Origin: Dolomedes plantarius
Lineage: Eukaryota > Arthropoda > Arachnida > Araneae > Dolomedidae
Assembly (NCBI GenBank): GCA_907164885.2
Contig: OU015493.1
Coordinates: forward strand, 64,549,477 to 64,613,476
Direction: 5' to 3'
DNA length: 64,000 nt
Shown here piece by piece: positions 32,085 through 43,827 of the stretch. Position 1 is the first letter of the stretch; each line of letters starts with the position of its first letter. Below the pieces are notes generated by a model that saw only the letters and a list, made by a program, of their open reading frames with translations, was not told the DNA's origin and made no database searches. The position numbers were made by a program, and so were the translations under genes.

Positions 32085-33425
32085 GAAATCCATCTTAGAG
32101 CATTTTTTTTAATTTTAAATGAGTCTTAGGAGTCTTACTTTTGAACTGAAGGTGCAATTAAGCATTATGTCACATTTAATTTTATTTCTCATTCCTTATA
32201 AAACATAAATACATGAAATATTTGCCACTGACAGCTTAATATATGTTCTATGTAGCATAATTATTTCAATATTCTACAGTTGGTGTTTTCATTTATATTT
32301 AATTTTTAAAATTGATGAAAATTTAAAAATTGTGTTTTGGCTTGAATCCAATGCTCGCAAGAATGTAGCAAAACTATTGGTTTTACAGTCCCAAATAATA
32401 TTGATAATGATGTAAAACTAATGTATATTTAACGTATACTCCTTTTTTAAGTAATTAAAAACTAAAAATTATTTGAAATTAATATGCTTTCAATAAAAAA
32501 ATGCTTTTTTCAAAATTTTGTAATTTAAATTTAAATTTAAAAAAATAAAGTTTTTAATTGCTTAAAAATGGAGCATACGTTAAGTATACATTAGTTTTAC
32601 ATCATTATCAGTATTATTTAGGACTCTAGAACCAATAGTTTTGCTACAGTCTTGCGCGCAATGGATTCAAACCAAAACACAATTTTAAAATTTTCATCAA
32701 AATTAAAGATTAAAAATTAATTAAACATAAATTCATGAAATATTTACCACTGACAGCCCAATATATGTTCTATGTAGCATAATTGTTTCAGTATATTTTA
32801 ATTTATTTTTAGTACTTAAAAGGGATGAAATTTTTAAAATTATGTTTTGGCTTGCATCTATTGCGCGTAAGACTGTAGCAAAACTATTGGTTCTAGAGTC
32901 CCAAATAATATTGATAATGATGTAAAACTAATGTATATTTAGCGTATACTCCATTTTTAAGCAATTAAAAACTAAAAATTATTTAAAATTAATGTTTTCA
33001 ATAAAAAATGCATTTTTCAAAATTTTGTAATTTTAATTTAAATTTTTTTTAAATTAAGTTTTTAATTGCTTAAAAATGGAGTAATTCTTAAATATACATT
33101 AGTTTTACATCATTATCAATATTATTTGGAACACTGGAACCAATAGTTTTGTTACGGTCTTGCGCGCAATGGATGCAAGCAAAACACAATTTTAAAACTT
33201 TCATCAAAATTAAAAATTAAAAATTAATTAAAATACCAGTTGTATAATATTGAAATAATCATGCTACATAGGACATATATTAAACTGTCAGGGCCAAATA
33301 TTTGATGCATTTATGTTTTATAGGGAATGAGAAATGAAATTAAATGTGACATGATGTTCAATTGCACCTTCAATAAAAAAGTAAGATCCCTTAAAACCCT
33401 TAGAGGAAAATCTCTAAAGAATTTT
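32085..33425. repeat. Compound palindrome (fold-back-like)
   Basis: The outer arms (about 32130-32290 and 33235-33400) are inverted copies (GAAGGTGCAATT, TGTCACATTTAATTT, ATGTTCTATGTAGCATAAT and complements). Inside, a second palindrome occurs twice, at about 32360-32660 and 32870-33165. Its arms share AAAACTATTGGTT, AATATTGATAATGATGTAAA and TACGTTAAGTATACATTAG-type phrases. A partial outer-arm copy (32720-32800) separates the two. No coding potential. Confidence 0.85.
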
Positions 33426-33917
33426 TACTCTCAATCACAATTCGTCATGACATTTTAACGTATACAGAATGAAGGAACGCTATATAAAGTTTCAGAAAGA
33501 TATTTTGTAATAAATTTGATATGTCCTTTCTAAGATGGCAAATCAGGGGAATGCAGAGATAAATTAGATACGCTAGTAGTACGCTTTTGCAGCATCCTAC
33601 GCATGAGAGAACAGGATAAATTTTTGTATGTGGCAATGTGCTGAACATTGAACTATGGCATTCGTTGTATTTTGTTCTAAAAATGTTTAACAAAAAAAAA
33701 AAAATATGCTTTTTTAGAACATTGTGTTCCAGTCATCCTTAAAAAAAATAAATAAATAATAAATAAATAAATAAATATAACAAAAACCATTTCAGGCAGT
33801 CTCTTTTAATGAAACTACCGAGGATTATTAAAGTAGGATTACTTATCGTTGCTTACCTCTTTTCTATCAATACATATGCATCTATATATATATACGTATG
33901 TATATATTATATACATA
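33426..33917. other. No gene recognised
   Basis: AT-rich, with an A-run and (AAAT)n near 33740-33780. The 82-codon open frame at 33445-33693 (minus) has no domain. Confidence 0.5.
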
Positions 33918-34721
33918 CAGGTAGCCCTCCAACAGTACGGCATCTTACAACACGGTTTCGCACTAACACGATAAAAAAAATTCCGAAAACCGTTGTACAA
34001 CACTGCACTTCTGATTAACATGATTTTTGTTTAACACATTTAAAAACTAAATTACCTTAAAATAATGATGGGAAGGAATATTGAACTATAGAGGCTTTAC
34101 ATGAAAATGGATAAACAAATTATAATTTATTCAGTTATAACTGTATAAAACTCATTTATAACTGTATGCCTTCATGTTACAATAAGGCCTAAGCTTAGCT
34201 GAAAATCTTTAATTCTTTTTCCTGAATGCAGACCCTTCGGCTGGAACAAGCCGAACATTCAAAAGGGAGCTGCAAAATTGCCTATCTCCATACCGTGAAT
34301 CCTCAATTACCTTGTAAGAACCAGCAAATAAACCAAAATTACAAATTTTTTAAAAAGGATAGAAGGTGCAAAAAATCTAAATGAAGAAAAAGGTTCTGAA
34401 AGCGAAGGGGATATCGTTCAATCGAAAAAACGTTCTCGTTTGATTGTACTGAGCAGTGATGAAGAAGAAATTTATTAAATTAAGGTCGCATTAAATGAAA
34501 ATAATATTTTTCTGTTTCTTTTCGTTTTGTGTTATACATACATTTATATTTTTAATAAAAATTAAGTCGCTTATATGAAATTTTTTTTTAAAGTTTGTTT
34601 TTAATAAGTTTTCAGAACGCAACCGCCTTTTTTGAATTGTCTCTGGGTCTCATATAACATGGTTTCACACAACACGGCATTTTCTAGGAACCTATCTACC
34701 GTATTATAGGAGAGTTACCTG
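33918..34721 (+). mobile_element. pogo/Tigger element, internally deleted
   Basis: The left end CAGGTAGCCCTCCAACAGTA and the right-end complement CAGGTAACTCTCC share the first 15 or so bases with few changes. TA flanks both (33916-33917, 34722-34723). Each end also has an inner ACAACACGG motif, complemented as CCGTGTTGT. The interior keeps only the C-terminal part of a transposase. Confidence 0.8.
34224..34477 (+). pseudogene. Tigger-type transposase C-terminal remnant
   Basis: Plus strand. NADPSAGTSRTFKRELQN and CLSPYRES resemble the segment after the DDE domain of Tigger proteins (pattern DP..ERS..v.r.....YREM). After a stop and a frameshift the tail reads KRIEGAKNLNEEKGSESEGD and ends RLIVLSSDEEEIY before TAA at 34477. 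The DDE core and N-terminal fingers are gone. Confidence 0.65.
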
Positions 34722-34739
34722 TATATATATGTCAAAATT

Positions 34740-34905
34740 TTGACGCATCTTGGTACTTTTCTGTTTAACTTGTCCAAGCGATAGATAGTGTTTGTCGCGA
34801 TGCCAAAATTAAAACTCGCGAGGACGATCGGACGGACAGTTTTAGCGTCTGAAATTTTGCTTTCCGCAGAACCGCTATGAAGGAACGTAATCCTACGTTA
34901 AAAGA
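34740..34905 (-). mobile_element. piggyBac-like fragment
   Basis: The reverse complement matches 14087-14219 in the nested piggyBac-like element: TTCTTTTAACGTAG, ATTACGTTCCT, AATTTTGGCA and TTAAACAGAAAAGTACCAA followed by ATG. It ends beside the Tigger insertion. Confidence 0.7.
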
Positions 34906-36970
34906 ATCTTTTCAACTATAAAATGATTCCGAAGTTTGAGGAACAGTATTTAGAAACCTTAGAAAAAATGCGAATTCCAGTGACAAAATAAAAACTCTAT
35001 GATTGCAGAGATTATCTCAGAAAATTTGATAATTTGTTAACATAAATTACATAGCTTTAATAATAAGGAAACAGCAACAACATAAATTACTTGTCACATT
35101 TCAAAGTGTGACGAGTTTAACAGTAAGTGATGGGAGATGAAATTATTTTTTTTCTAATTTTTAGGCGTTCGAGATGAGCAGTTAGTTCCTTTGAAAAGTT
35201 CGGGTATTACATTAAAACTCTTACCATTTCGTAATTTAAAGCAAAACTAATTTTGAAAGCATTTAAGACAAGGATAGGTTACTTTAACAGATAACCGTAA
35301 TTTTAGGATAAACAATCAAATCCATTATTGTGAAAGTAATTTGAATGAAGGAGAATCATCCATATATGAAAATTGTAAATTACGCAAGTTGTGATTCTTT
35401 CAGGTGTGTTTTTTACAAGGTGAAATTTACAAGGTGAAAGGACTCCTTTCATTGTATAAACTGAAAACGAAAATCCATCAAATTGACTTAAGATATGTGG
35501 ATTAATATCTGGTCAATTGTTATCAACTTTTCCTAAAACTAAATTATAAAAAAAAATTTCAACATTATTCACATAAACGAGGGTTGCGAACGTAGTTTTC
35601 CTGTGCAAAAGTGGGATTTATAAGCTAAGAGCGCCATTCCTTAAGTAACATAAGTTACAAATTTTGTCGCTTGTAAATCTGACAATTTCAAGTCTTATTT
35701 TATTACTTTTGGGGGAGTGAGTATTTGCCAAAACTAGTAAACTTTTGATTTCATCAATGGCATCTTGTCATCGGACAATAGCTAAACATTCATTGAAATT
35801 CGTCAAAAAGCCACCAAATGATAGATAATCGGAGAATTACGGCCTCAAAAATACCTACAATTTGTTACATCAGGTCCACTTTTCGTAAAACCTATTAGCA
35901 CAAAGGTGCTATTGTTATCACCTTGACAGTTTAGCGTATTTTCCTGTTTCATGTTCGCCAAAATTTTCAACAAAACAAATAACGTAGCAATGCCTTGGAG
36001 CGTTTAACAGGGGACGAAAAAATCACTAACATCTTGGTGAGAATTTAAAGTCTCGAACCGAGATTTTTTTGTTATAGTTTTTAATTTTTCTTAATTTTGT
36101 ATCTACTCATTGCAGCGATATCGTGTTTTATGCTACGATATATATCACTAGTTTTTGCTGTCCAAATCACAGGCAAAAGTACTCAAGAGAGTTTCAGTAT
36201 TACAAAGATAAATAATGGTGAATGTTGCTTACCGTTATATTCATGTTCTTATCATTAATTTATGTTCAAATCTAATAAATTTACACAAAATTATCGTTAC
36301 ACATTTCTGTAAAGGGAATTCTTGAAAAAAAAAATTTTTTGTGAATGGGATCTTTCAAAAGTTATTAGTTACGATTTTATGAGGAACTGCTTCACTCATA
36401 AACGGTAAATTTTCAGTCTTGTCAACGTGGTCAACGTGGAATCAAATACCAAACCGGAAGATATCAATAATACATGTTTTTTTTCTTTTAGCACACCTGT
36501 AATAAAAGTTGGATTTATTTCGTTTACGGGAATAAGTCGAATACGGAAATGACAGCTTCTGAGGGATAAAGAGGATTACAGTCACTAACATGTCATCAAT
36601 CGAAATCACGTAGCGAAATAGGGGAAAGGTGATCTATGAATGGAATTACTCTGAGAATCGACGGATTTATCCTATACTGAGTAAGTTAAACATGTTATTA
36701 CAGCTTTAAACTTATCTTTGCCAAGTGCCAACAACTTCAAGTGGATACTAAACAAGCGACTGATTTTCAAAACTAAATGCTCCGAAGCGATTTGACGTAA
36801 AAAAAATCCTCTAAAGAGAATTCGAAGCACGGTGAAAATTTCATTGAAGATCATTGCTCAATGTTCGAAATATCTGAAAAAAAAAGGTCTTCTCGAAACG
36901 TTTAGGTAGTTGGAAGAGTATATTCATTTCTAAGTACAGGTACTACAACTTTTTCCTAAGGTCGTCCTCT
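34906..36970. other. No gene recognised
   Basis: 2 kb of AT-rich DNA without long open frames or paired ends. The last eight bases before 36979 (ATTTATAG) are the left target duplication of the next hAT. Confidence 0.5.
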
Positions 36971-36978
36971 ATTTATAG

Positions 36979-38288
36979 CAGTGATTCTCAACTTTGTCGT
37001 CACAGTACACTTCAAATAATTTTAAAAATTGGCGCCTCAGTAGCAATAAGATAAATTTTCAAAAATTTTACTTGGATAATTGATTGATGTACCTTTAATA
37101 TATTTTGTAAAAATAGTATACGTAATAATTTTCATTGAAATATAAAATGAAATGCATTACAAAATAAACACAATGTTTATTTATCTACAAAGTACATTTA
37201 ATGGAAAATTTAAGCATATTGCTTTTTAAAACTCAATTGATACAAATGATAATGCTACACAAATTGCGTACGAATGATAATGCTACTCTCATTTCGTGAT
37301 CCATATTTAAAAATCTGGATCTTTTTCTCGTTTTTATGTTTTTTAAACCCAAAAATTCTAATTCGCAAAAATTAAATGTGGAAAATTGCAATACGACACT
37401 TTTATGCTCGTATTGCATAAAAGCTTTTTATGATATTGTCGGAAAATCGCATCTGAGATTAATCCAGAATGGATTAATTAAGTATTATGAATGTTTTGAA
37501 ATTAAATCTCAGTTATTGCGCACCGAAATTAGTTCTTCCTCTTCTTTAAAAGTTAATTCATACACCGACGTGTCGTTTATCACAAATGAATTTCGAATAA
37601 ATAAATTTTTTTAATTTTTAAATTAGGGAAGTGATGAACAGTTCTTTACTATAGTATTGTCAAATGGTCAATATCTATTTTCTGAATCATTTTATAACAG
37701 TCTTTTGGAACTGACTCAAACTTTTCTAAACTACCCCCTTTTGCTTTATTCTTCCGTAAAGAAAATTTCTTTTTTTTTTTTTTTTGAAATCTCAACAATT
37801 GTCGGTTGAGTTTAAAATATTTTTGTCCTTGCAGACTTGTATTTATGTTATTAAAAATAACAAAAATATCAGATAAGTAAGCTAGCTTAGAACGCCATAT
37901 TTTGTCATCCAACAAATCAACAAAATCTGCATTATCTTGTTCAAAAAATATCTTTATCTCGTTTTTGAATTCAAGCACGCGAGATAAAACTTTCCCTCTG
38001 GGCAACCACCTAACTTCCGTGTGCAATAACAACGATTCGTATTTATACACGCATCTGGAGCTTTTCTCGTGGTGGCAGAATAGTATGTATTATTATTTGG
38101 GTTAAATCTAGAACCAGTGCAGAACTGTGATAATCATGCGAATTGGTTCAGCCAGTCCCCGCCAGGAAAGTAGAACTGATTTAACTACCTGTCTAACGTC
38201 GCTTATGTATGGGTAATCGCAGTGGCAGCAATCTTCAAGAATCTCCCGGCACACCAATGTGCTGCGGCACAGTGGTTGAGAATCAGTG
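36979..38288 (-). mobile_element. hAT element (Charlie/ZBED-like) with broken transposase
   Basis: The left end CAGTGATTCTCAAC pairs with the right end GTTGAGAATCAGTG. Target duplications are ATTTATAG (36971-36978) and ATTTATA plus C from beyond a later mariner insertion, 7 of 8 matching. 1310 bp; the N-terminal half of the gene is deleted. Confidence 0.85.
37233..38050 (-). pseudogene. hAT transposase, C-terminal half, frameshifted
   Basis: From 38050 the minus frame reads LLLHTEVRWLPRGKVLSRVL, then FLSDIF-like LAYLSDIFVIFNNINTSLQG, both conserved in hAT transposases of the ZBED5/SCAND3 type. A poly-A region (37766-37785) and stops follow. Other frames then give KEEEELISVRNN, NPFWINLRCDFPTIS and, at 37418-37233, FCELEFLGLKNIKTRKRSRF and EMRVALS, the hAT C-terminal dimerisation domain. 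At least two frameshifts and a stop break it. The BED finger and first catalytic residues are missing. Confidence 0.8.
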
Positions 38289-38657
38289 ATTTATACAGTA
38301 TGCCCACTAAAGTCCCTTCCCACCCTCTTAACTTAGGAACGGCTGCTGCTATATTCATAAAAGTGGTGTCTAGGTATAGTAAAGTAGCCATGCGCTACTG
38401 AATGAAACCACCTACCGCGCCACCTGGTGGAAATCTGTGGAGTTAGCATTCCTATCTCGAAAACGGAACGAGATAGGGAAACAAAGTGATTTACAAAGTT
38501 GTAGAAAATCATCGATTTAGTACGAAAGAATACCTTGTGGACATTAATGCAAAGAATAGAACGGTTAAAACGAGCATTTGTTTTTACGTGATTTCCTACA
38601 CTGTGACGGGACAAAGGATCTGAGAAAGAAAAATGAACTAATTTTAACAATATACCT

Positions 38658-38948
38658 TTATTTGAGATGCTCAAACTTCTCACCGTCAGCTGCAATACAC
38701 ATTTGGAACCTCATTTGAATGTCACGTTGCACACGTTGGAGCATAGAGCGTGACACGTTGGCACAAGCGTCCGTAATGCGTCGTTTAAGGTCCTGCAATG
38801 TTTGTGGAGGGGTCGCATACACCTGCTGTTTCAGGTATCCCCACAAAAAATCCAGTGGAGTCAGATCAGGCGAAAGTGGAGGCCACTCTTCGAAACCACC
38901 ATACCCAATTATTTGGTCCCCGAATTCCTTGACGAGGTACTGCTTCAC
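38658..38948 (-). pseudogene. mariner-type transposase C-terminal remnant
   Basis: 96 open codons in minus orientation ending near the left arm. EEWPPLSPDLTPLDFLWGYL holds the third catalytic Asp of arthropod mariner-like transposases. The tail (TLQDLKRRITDACANVSRSM, LQRVQRDIQMRFQMC) is the usual C-terminus. Everything upstream, including the first two catalytic Asp residues, is deleted, so it is inactive. Confidence 0.85.
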
Positions 38949-39169
38949 TGGAGATCTCAGCTTTGGAATACTCAGCCATGACCACGAGCACCAACATACT
39001 ACAACCCCAAGAAGATGTCTCTTTTATAGCTGTCTCGGGTGAACGGGCGTGGCGTTTCTTACATATTTGCATGCTGCAAATTTCGCATACTGCAAATTTC
39101 GAACACCAAGCGCAAGTTGCGTTGAGTTGATGTGACACTATTTTACACGATCTACTTATTGCCTACTCT

Positions 39170-39275
39170 GTTTATAAAGACAATCAGTACAAGGGTGAAA
39201 CCCTCGAGGTTTGAACCGCGGTCCCTTTGATTGGGGATCAAAAGTGATGTACCACTGTGCACATTGCGGTGTCGT
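39170..39275 (-). mobile_element. Possible tRNA-derived SINE head
   Basis: On the minus strand CACAGTGGTACATCACTTTTG resembles an A box and GCGGTTCAAACCTCG a B box about 40 bp later. No tail or target duplication was fixed. Lies inside the mariner element. Confidence 0.45.
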
Positions 39276-39643
39276 GTTTTGCCCGAAAGATAATCATTTC
39301 TCCTTTCGTTCAAGTTTCGTGACGTCACAGTGTCGGAAATCACGAAAAAAACAAATGAGCATTTTAACCATTCTATTCTTCGTATTATTGTCCACAAGGT
39401 GTCTTTTCTTACTAAATTGATGATGCTCTACAACTTTGTAAATCACTTTTTTTCCCTATCTCGTTCCGTTTTCGAGATAGGAATGCTAACTCCACAGTTT
39501 TCCACCAGGTGGCGCGGTAGGTGGTTTCATTCAGTAGCGCATGGCTACTTTACTATACCTAGACACCACTTTTATGAATATAGCAGCAGCCGTTCCGAAG
39601 TTAAGAGGGTGGGAAGGGACTTTAGTGGGCATATTGTACAGTA

Positions 39644-40429
39644 CTAGCTTAAAACCCGCACTTCGCTACGGAGTACATTCAAATTAAATACAACGGTCAA
39701 TGTATGCAATTTATGCCAAAAAAAAATTATATATATTTATAATAAATACAGCGATCAATGTATACAATTGATGTAAAATATACATATATATATATTTATA
39801 AAAAAAATTCGTAAGGGATATTTTTATAGAGAAAATAATGTAGAAGAAAATATTCAGATCAAATGTAATAGCACATACTAAAGAATATAGTACAGTTAAT
39901 ATAGTACAGTTTGAGGAACATAATATCTTTTATTGTATTTTAATATTTTTTTGGATAATGTCCAATCGTCTGCCGCATTAGCAAGAAAAAATATTTTTTT
40001 TTGTCTATTTAGTTGTTATGCACGTGACGATAAATTTATTTAAAGTGCCAGAAAAAGAAATCACGTAATCAGCATTTAATAAGTTAAATTCTAAAAATTA
40101 ATGTTTAAAAATTCACCAAAAATCAGAAAATTGAGGTAAGGATTCAAAAAAGATCTCATTTTAAAGGTATTTTTATGATCTTTCTCGTGATATAAATTTT
40201 ATAACCCTCAAATTATTATTTTAAATGCAAACTTTAAAAAAAAGTTACAAAAACAGCTTAAAAGTTTAATTTTAAAAAATCTAAGAAGAATTTTCAAAAA
40301 TCTATCTTAGTGCACCCCTACACTATAGGAATCGCCATGCAAAATTTCAGCCTCTTAGGTCCAGCGGTTTGGTCTGTGTGTTGTATGTTAGTGAGTCAGT
40401 CAGTTACGGAACTGTTTTATATATATAGA
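39644..40429 (-). mobile_element. Short non-autonomous Helitron, copy 4, complete
   Basis: On the minus strand: host A, TCTATATATATAAAACAG at 40429, the family body, hairpin CCGTAGCGAAGTGCGG and the end CTAG followed by host T at 39643. It lies four bases beyond the mariner's right TA. Confidence 0.92.
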
Positions 40430-41221
40430 TGAAGAATTCTAGATTGCAACATTACTCTGGATATGGAGGTTTAATTTGAGTTTAGCAAAAATTTTATTCG
40501 TCTCATGTCATAGGTGATTACGCAGTATTTTAATAAGTGTAGTAAGAAGTCCTTTTAACAAAACACTTTGAGTTGATTTGCCGGTCATTTTCTTATCTTT
40601 TCCTCAAAAATCGAACACGAAAATCCTTAATTTGGCTGAAACTCACGCATGCTCGGTAATTTGGCTCTAAGCGGAAATACTGTCATTTTTCTAAAAAGAA
40701 ACTTAAGCTTTTCGGTAAATATTCTTCTTTGATTTATTAAATGTCAACAATGTAATTTCAAATGAACCGGTCTTTCGTATCAGCAGGAAAATACACAATG
40801 AGATGTGATTAAAAGCGGCCATAGTTCCGATTTGATATTGCTGATGCATGAGTTCTTTCTCCCAAATTCAGCAACTTTGGATTTTCTTTTCTTATCGATG
40901 TTGAATGGATAGCATCTTTTGGTTGATCATTCGTGGGCTATATCCGCAAACCTGAAAAACTGTCAAATGGTAGTTAATATAAACCACGGCCTTAAAAACT
41001 TTTTTTGTTTGGTTCATCTTATCCGCTTCAAATAACTTGTTTTACTTATTATTTACTTATTCTGTTATTTTCTTTTTCTTATTTCGTTCTATACTCATCT
41101 TGCTTATTTTTACAAATAAATGTGATTACTTACCGTGGTTTTTTTTTTGTACTGAATAACGGACAAGCACCGAATTTTAGCCTTATATTGGACCACACAG
41201 GACCCCCTGGGTCATGAAGAT
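40430..41221. other. No gene recognised
   Basis: AT-rich sequence with short open frames; nothing else seen. Confidence 0.5.
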
Positions 41222-41884
41222 TTAAGGAGGCACACCACCTTTAAAACTTCAAAAAATCGATATTTGGTTTTTGCTATATTCTGATTTTTGGGACATTTCT
41301 GAACAATATGCAAAAAAGTGCATAAAAAAATGTGCATTATTTCTCGAGTTATGAGAGTTTATGTAAAGCTCACTCTGTTGCCATGGCCATGTACATTCCA
41401 ACTTTAACTTTAGTTTTCTCAAATATGTAAATTTTTGGATTACGCGCACTGTTACTCCCAAACTATGTGTGCTAGACGCACAAAATTTTTATCAGATTTG
41501 TATTTTAATCTTCTTTACATACTAAAACGAAAAAAATAAAAATAAATTTATAAAAAAAATTTTTACACTTGAAAATGTTTTTAAAAAATTGTTAAATTTA
41601 AAATTTTTTTTTAATTTTACGTAAATTTTTCAATGTAAACTATATTTTTTGTATATATTTTGGTTTTACATTAAACTTGAGTATATTATTAATTTAAATT
41701 GACCAAAAATAGTTTCTGTAAGCATATTTCTTAATTTTATGATGCGTGAAACATCCAATGATTTTTTTCCCTTTTTTAATAATGTGTACATTTAAAAATA
41801 AAATCTAAACATTATTTATGGATTTAAAAGTTCTATTTTTGTATAAAATATAACTGAAGAATTGTAATTTTGATATAAAACAAA

Positions 41885-41890
<6 letters not shown>

Positions 41891-41930
<40 letters not shown>
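41891..41930. repeat. (TA)n(TG)n microsatellite
   Basis: About 14 TA units followed by seven TG units. Confidence 0.95.
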
Positions 41931-42129
41931 ATTTTAAGAATTAATTAGATAAAGGGGAATAAGTGAGATAATTTACAGGGGTCTTCAGAATAATCTAATT
42001 TCTAACATTAAATATCACTATTTGTTGTATTTCGGGACGCTATGGGTGAAACCGGAGAATCCCCGTTTTTATAATTGAACTTAACTCACGAGATTGGAAG
42101 AAGAACCATAGGTAAAATCTAAATATAGT

Positions 42130-42365
42130 ATCAAATATAGCCCCGCCCCAGCCTTATCTTCGGCGCAGACGTATCGAGGGCATGCGCAGTTGTATTGGGA
42201 GCTTTTGAGACAATAGTCAAGCAGCAGACCAAGGGGATTAATTCGATGATAGCAGACGCGCGCTAACCTGGTCCGTGGGTTTTGTAAAATGGTGAGCGCT
42301 AAGATATGCGTTACTTTGGATCAGTGGTTGCTAGTAGATGAAGAAATAAACATAATTAAATTGGA
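42130..42365 (+). promoter_or_regulatory. GC-rich patch, possible 5' exon or promoter remnant
   Basis: Noticeably GC-richer than its surroundings, with GCATGCGCAG (NRF-1-like) at 42180. TAAAATGGTGAGC at 42287 gives an ATG in good context immediately followed by GTGAGC, a donor-like site; read through, it encodes only 26 codons to a TAA. It may be a copied promoter/first-exon piece carried by the element. Very uncertain. Confidence 0.2.
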
Positions 42366-42463
42366 CTAATGTGTATTTCCTGAGTTTAGACTGCCTTCCA
42401 CTACGCCACCGGACCACCATTGACTGCAACATCATTTAATATAACGAGCGTGAAACGAAGCCC

Positions 42464-42510
42464 GTCATGAGTCGACAGGATTCGAACCTGTGCGGGGAAA
42501 CTCCAATGGC
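42464..42510 (-). tRNA. tRNA-Ser 3' fragment (pseudo)
   Basis: On the minus strand CCATTGGAGTTTCCCCGCAC, then AGGTTCGAATCCTG, then TCGACTCATGAC match the variable arm, T arm and acceptor 3' strand of a eukaryotic serine tRNA. The 5' half is missing. Another A-box-like piece (GGTGGCGTAGTGG, near 42400) lies downstream in the wrong order. It is therefore a fragment or part of a SINE. Confidence 0.6.
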
Positions 42511-42606
42511 CCGTCATATATATTAATATTATTGGCGTTTCAGTAACTCGAATTTGATCATGTTTGCGGTCATTTCAGTGTAGTCAAAGGTAGTGTGCCC
42601 CCTTAA

Positions 42607-43827
42607 GCTCATTTCGATATCGCATCGAAACTGCGGTTCATCTAGACATAATTTTTTAAAACTCTTCAAAATATTCTCACTATCTATCACTCAGTAGCGG
42701 ACTTATTATTCTCATTATTTATCAGAACTCGACAAATGGTATTCTTCAGGACATTTTAAGCTGTCATATTTCAAAGACATTCAGATATTTCCTTTCCCTT
42801 TTTCCTCAACTGAGATCCAAAATATGAGCTAACGCCACTTTCCTGAAAATGGAGAAGATTTGGGATAGAGAGAGATATTTCTTTCTTTATAGTAAGGAAA
42901 TTTAAATCGACCACATATATGATCTAAACTTAAAGAATATAATTACAATGGTATGTAATTAACATGGCTTAGGTTCCGATTAGCTACAATTCATGTTTTT
43001 TTATTCCTTTTTATGACTAATTCTCCCAAATTTGCCTTTCATTGACTTTTTTTTATTTTAGGCATGATCCATAAACCGAATATTTACATCAAGCATTCTC
43101 TAAATAATTTTATAAATATAAAAAATTGCCAAATAGTTATTTGTCCACTTAACAGGAATAAAAAATACCTATGACTAGGTAGCCCCCGGCCGGACTTCGG
43201 CAAAACTTGTTTTATTCTGTTTCTACTCATATCAAAGAGCGGTATTTTTATAAATGCTGAACTATGGCGCACTTTTTCTGTTTTGAATTAACAGACAAAC
43301 AAACTCTAAGTTTTAGAATAATACATACAAATCCTAGATATGCGCATAACATTTGATGTTTTCTAGTCGAAGCCAAACGTAAGGGCATCTTTTTCATGAA
43401 GAATGAGTTTTATTGAACTATAAATTTTAAAAAGGGGGGAGTTTTATTCTCTTACAATTTTAGATTAGTGACCCGTTTGAAAAGAAGTTTTTAAAACTTT
43501 AAAAAACATTGATTTTTTATAAGTCACTCTCCTTCAATGGCCCTTTAAATTATTTATAGAGTTTATCATCTGGTATTTACTCGGGAGTGAATTCTTTTAG
43601 ACACGCTTCGAAAAAAGCTTTCTCTGGCTTCCATTTAGTCGTCGAACTATTATGGTTTTCGTAGGAAATAAAGAAAAACCAACGCCCCCATACACGAGTA
43701 TGGGCGTGGTGGGAATTAGGAACGTTGACCTTTCGTTTTAATTTAAAAGGTTCTAGTCTTTTTTCCCTTAAATTAGCATCGATGCTATCACAGAATCCCG
43801 AAAGACACAAAAATTTAATGGGAACGT
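42607..43827. other. No gene recognised
   Basis: AT-rich. The 89-codon frame at 43577-43846 (minus) has no known domain. Confidence 0.5.

Larger units (their letters stand above)
38296..39636 (-). mobile_element. mariner-type element with ~325-bp terminal inverted repeats
   Basis: The arms 38296-38620 and 39312-39636 are near-perfect complements. The ends are CAGTATGCCCACTAAAGTCC and complement, with TA on both sides (38294-38295, 39637-39638). The left TA lies within the right target duplication of the hAT element. The interior has a transposase remnant and an apparent SINE head. Confidence 0.88.
41222..42606. mobile_element. TTAA-flanked element, family TTAAGG-2
   Basis: The left end TTAAGGAGGCACACCACCTT and the right-end complement TTAAGGGGGCACACTACCTT differ at two positions. 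1385 bp. The interior holds a (TA)n(TG)n run at 41891-41930, a GC-rich patch at 42130-42300 and a tRNA-Ser-like fragment. No transposase seen. Confidence 0.7.
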
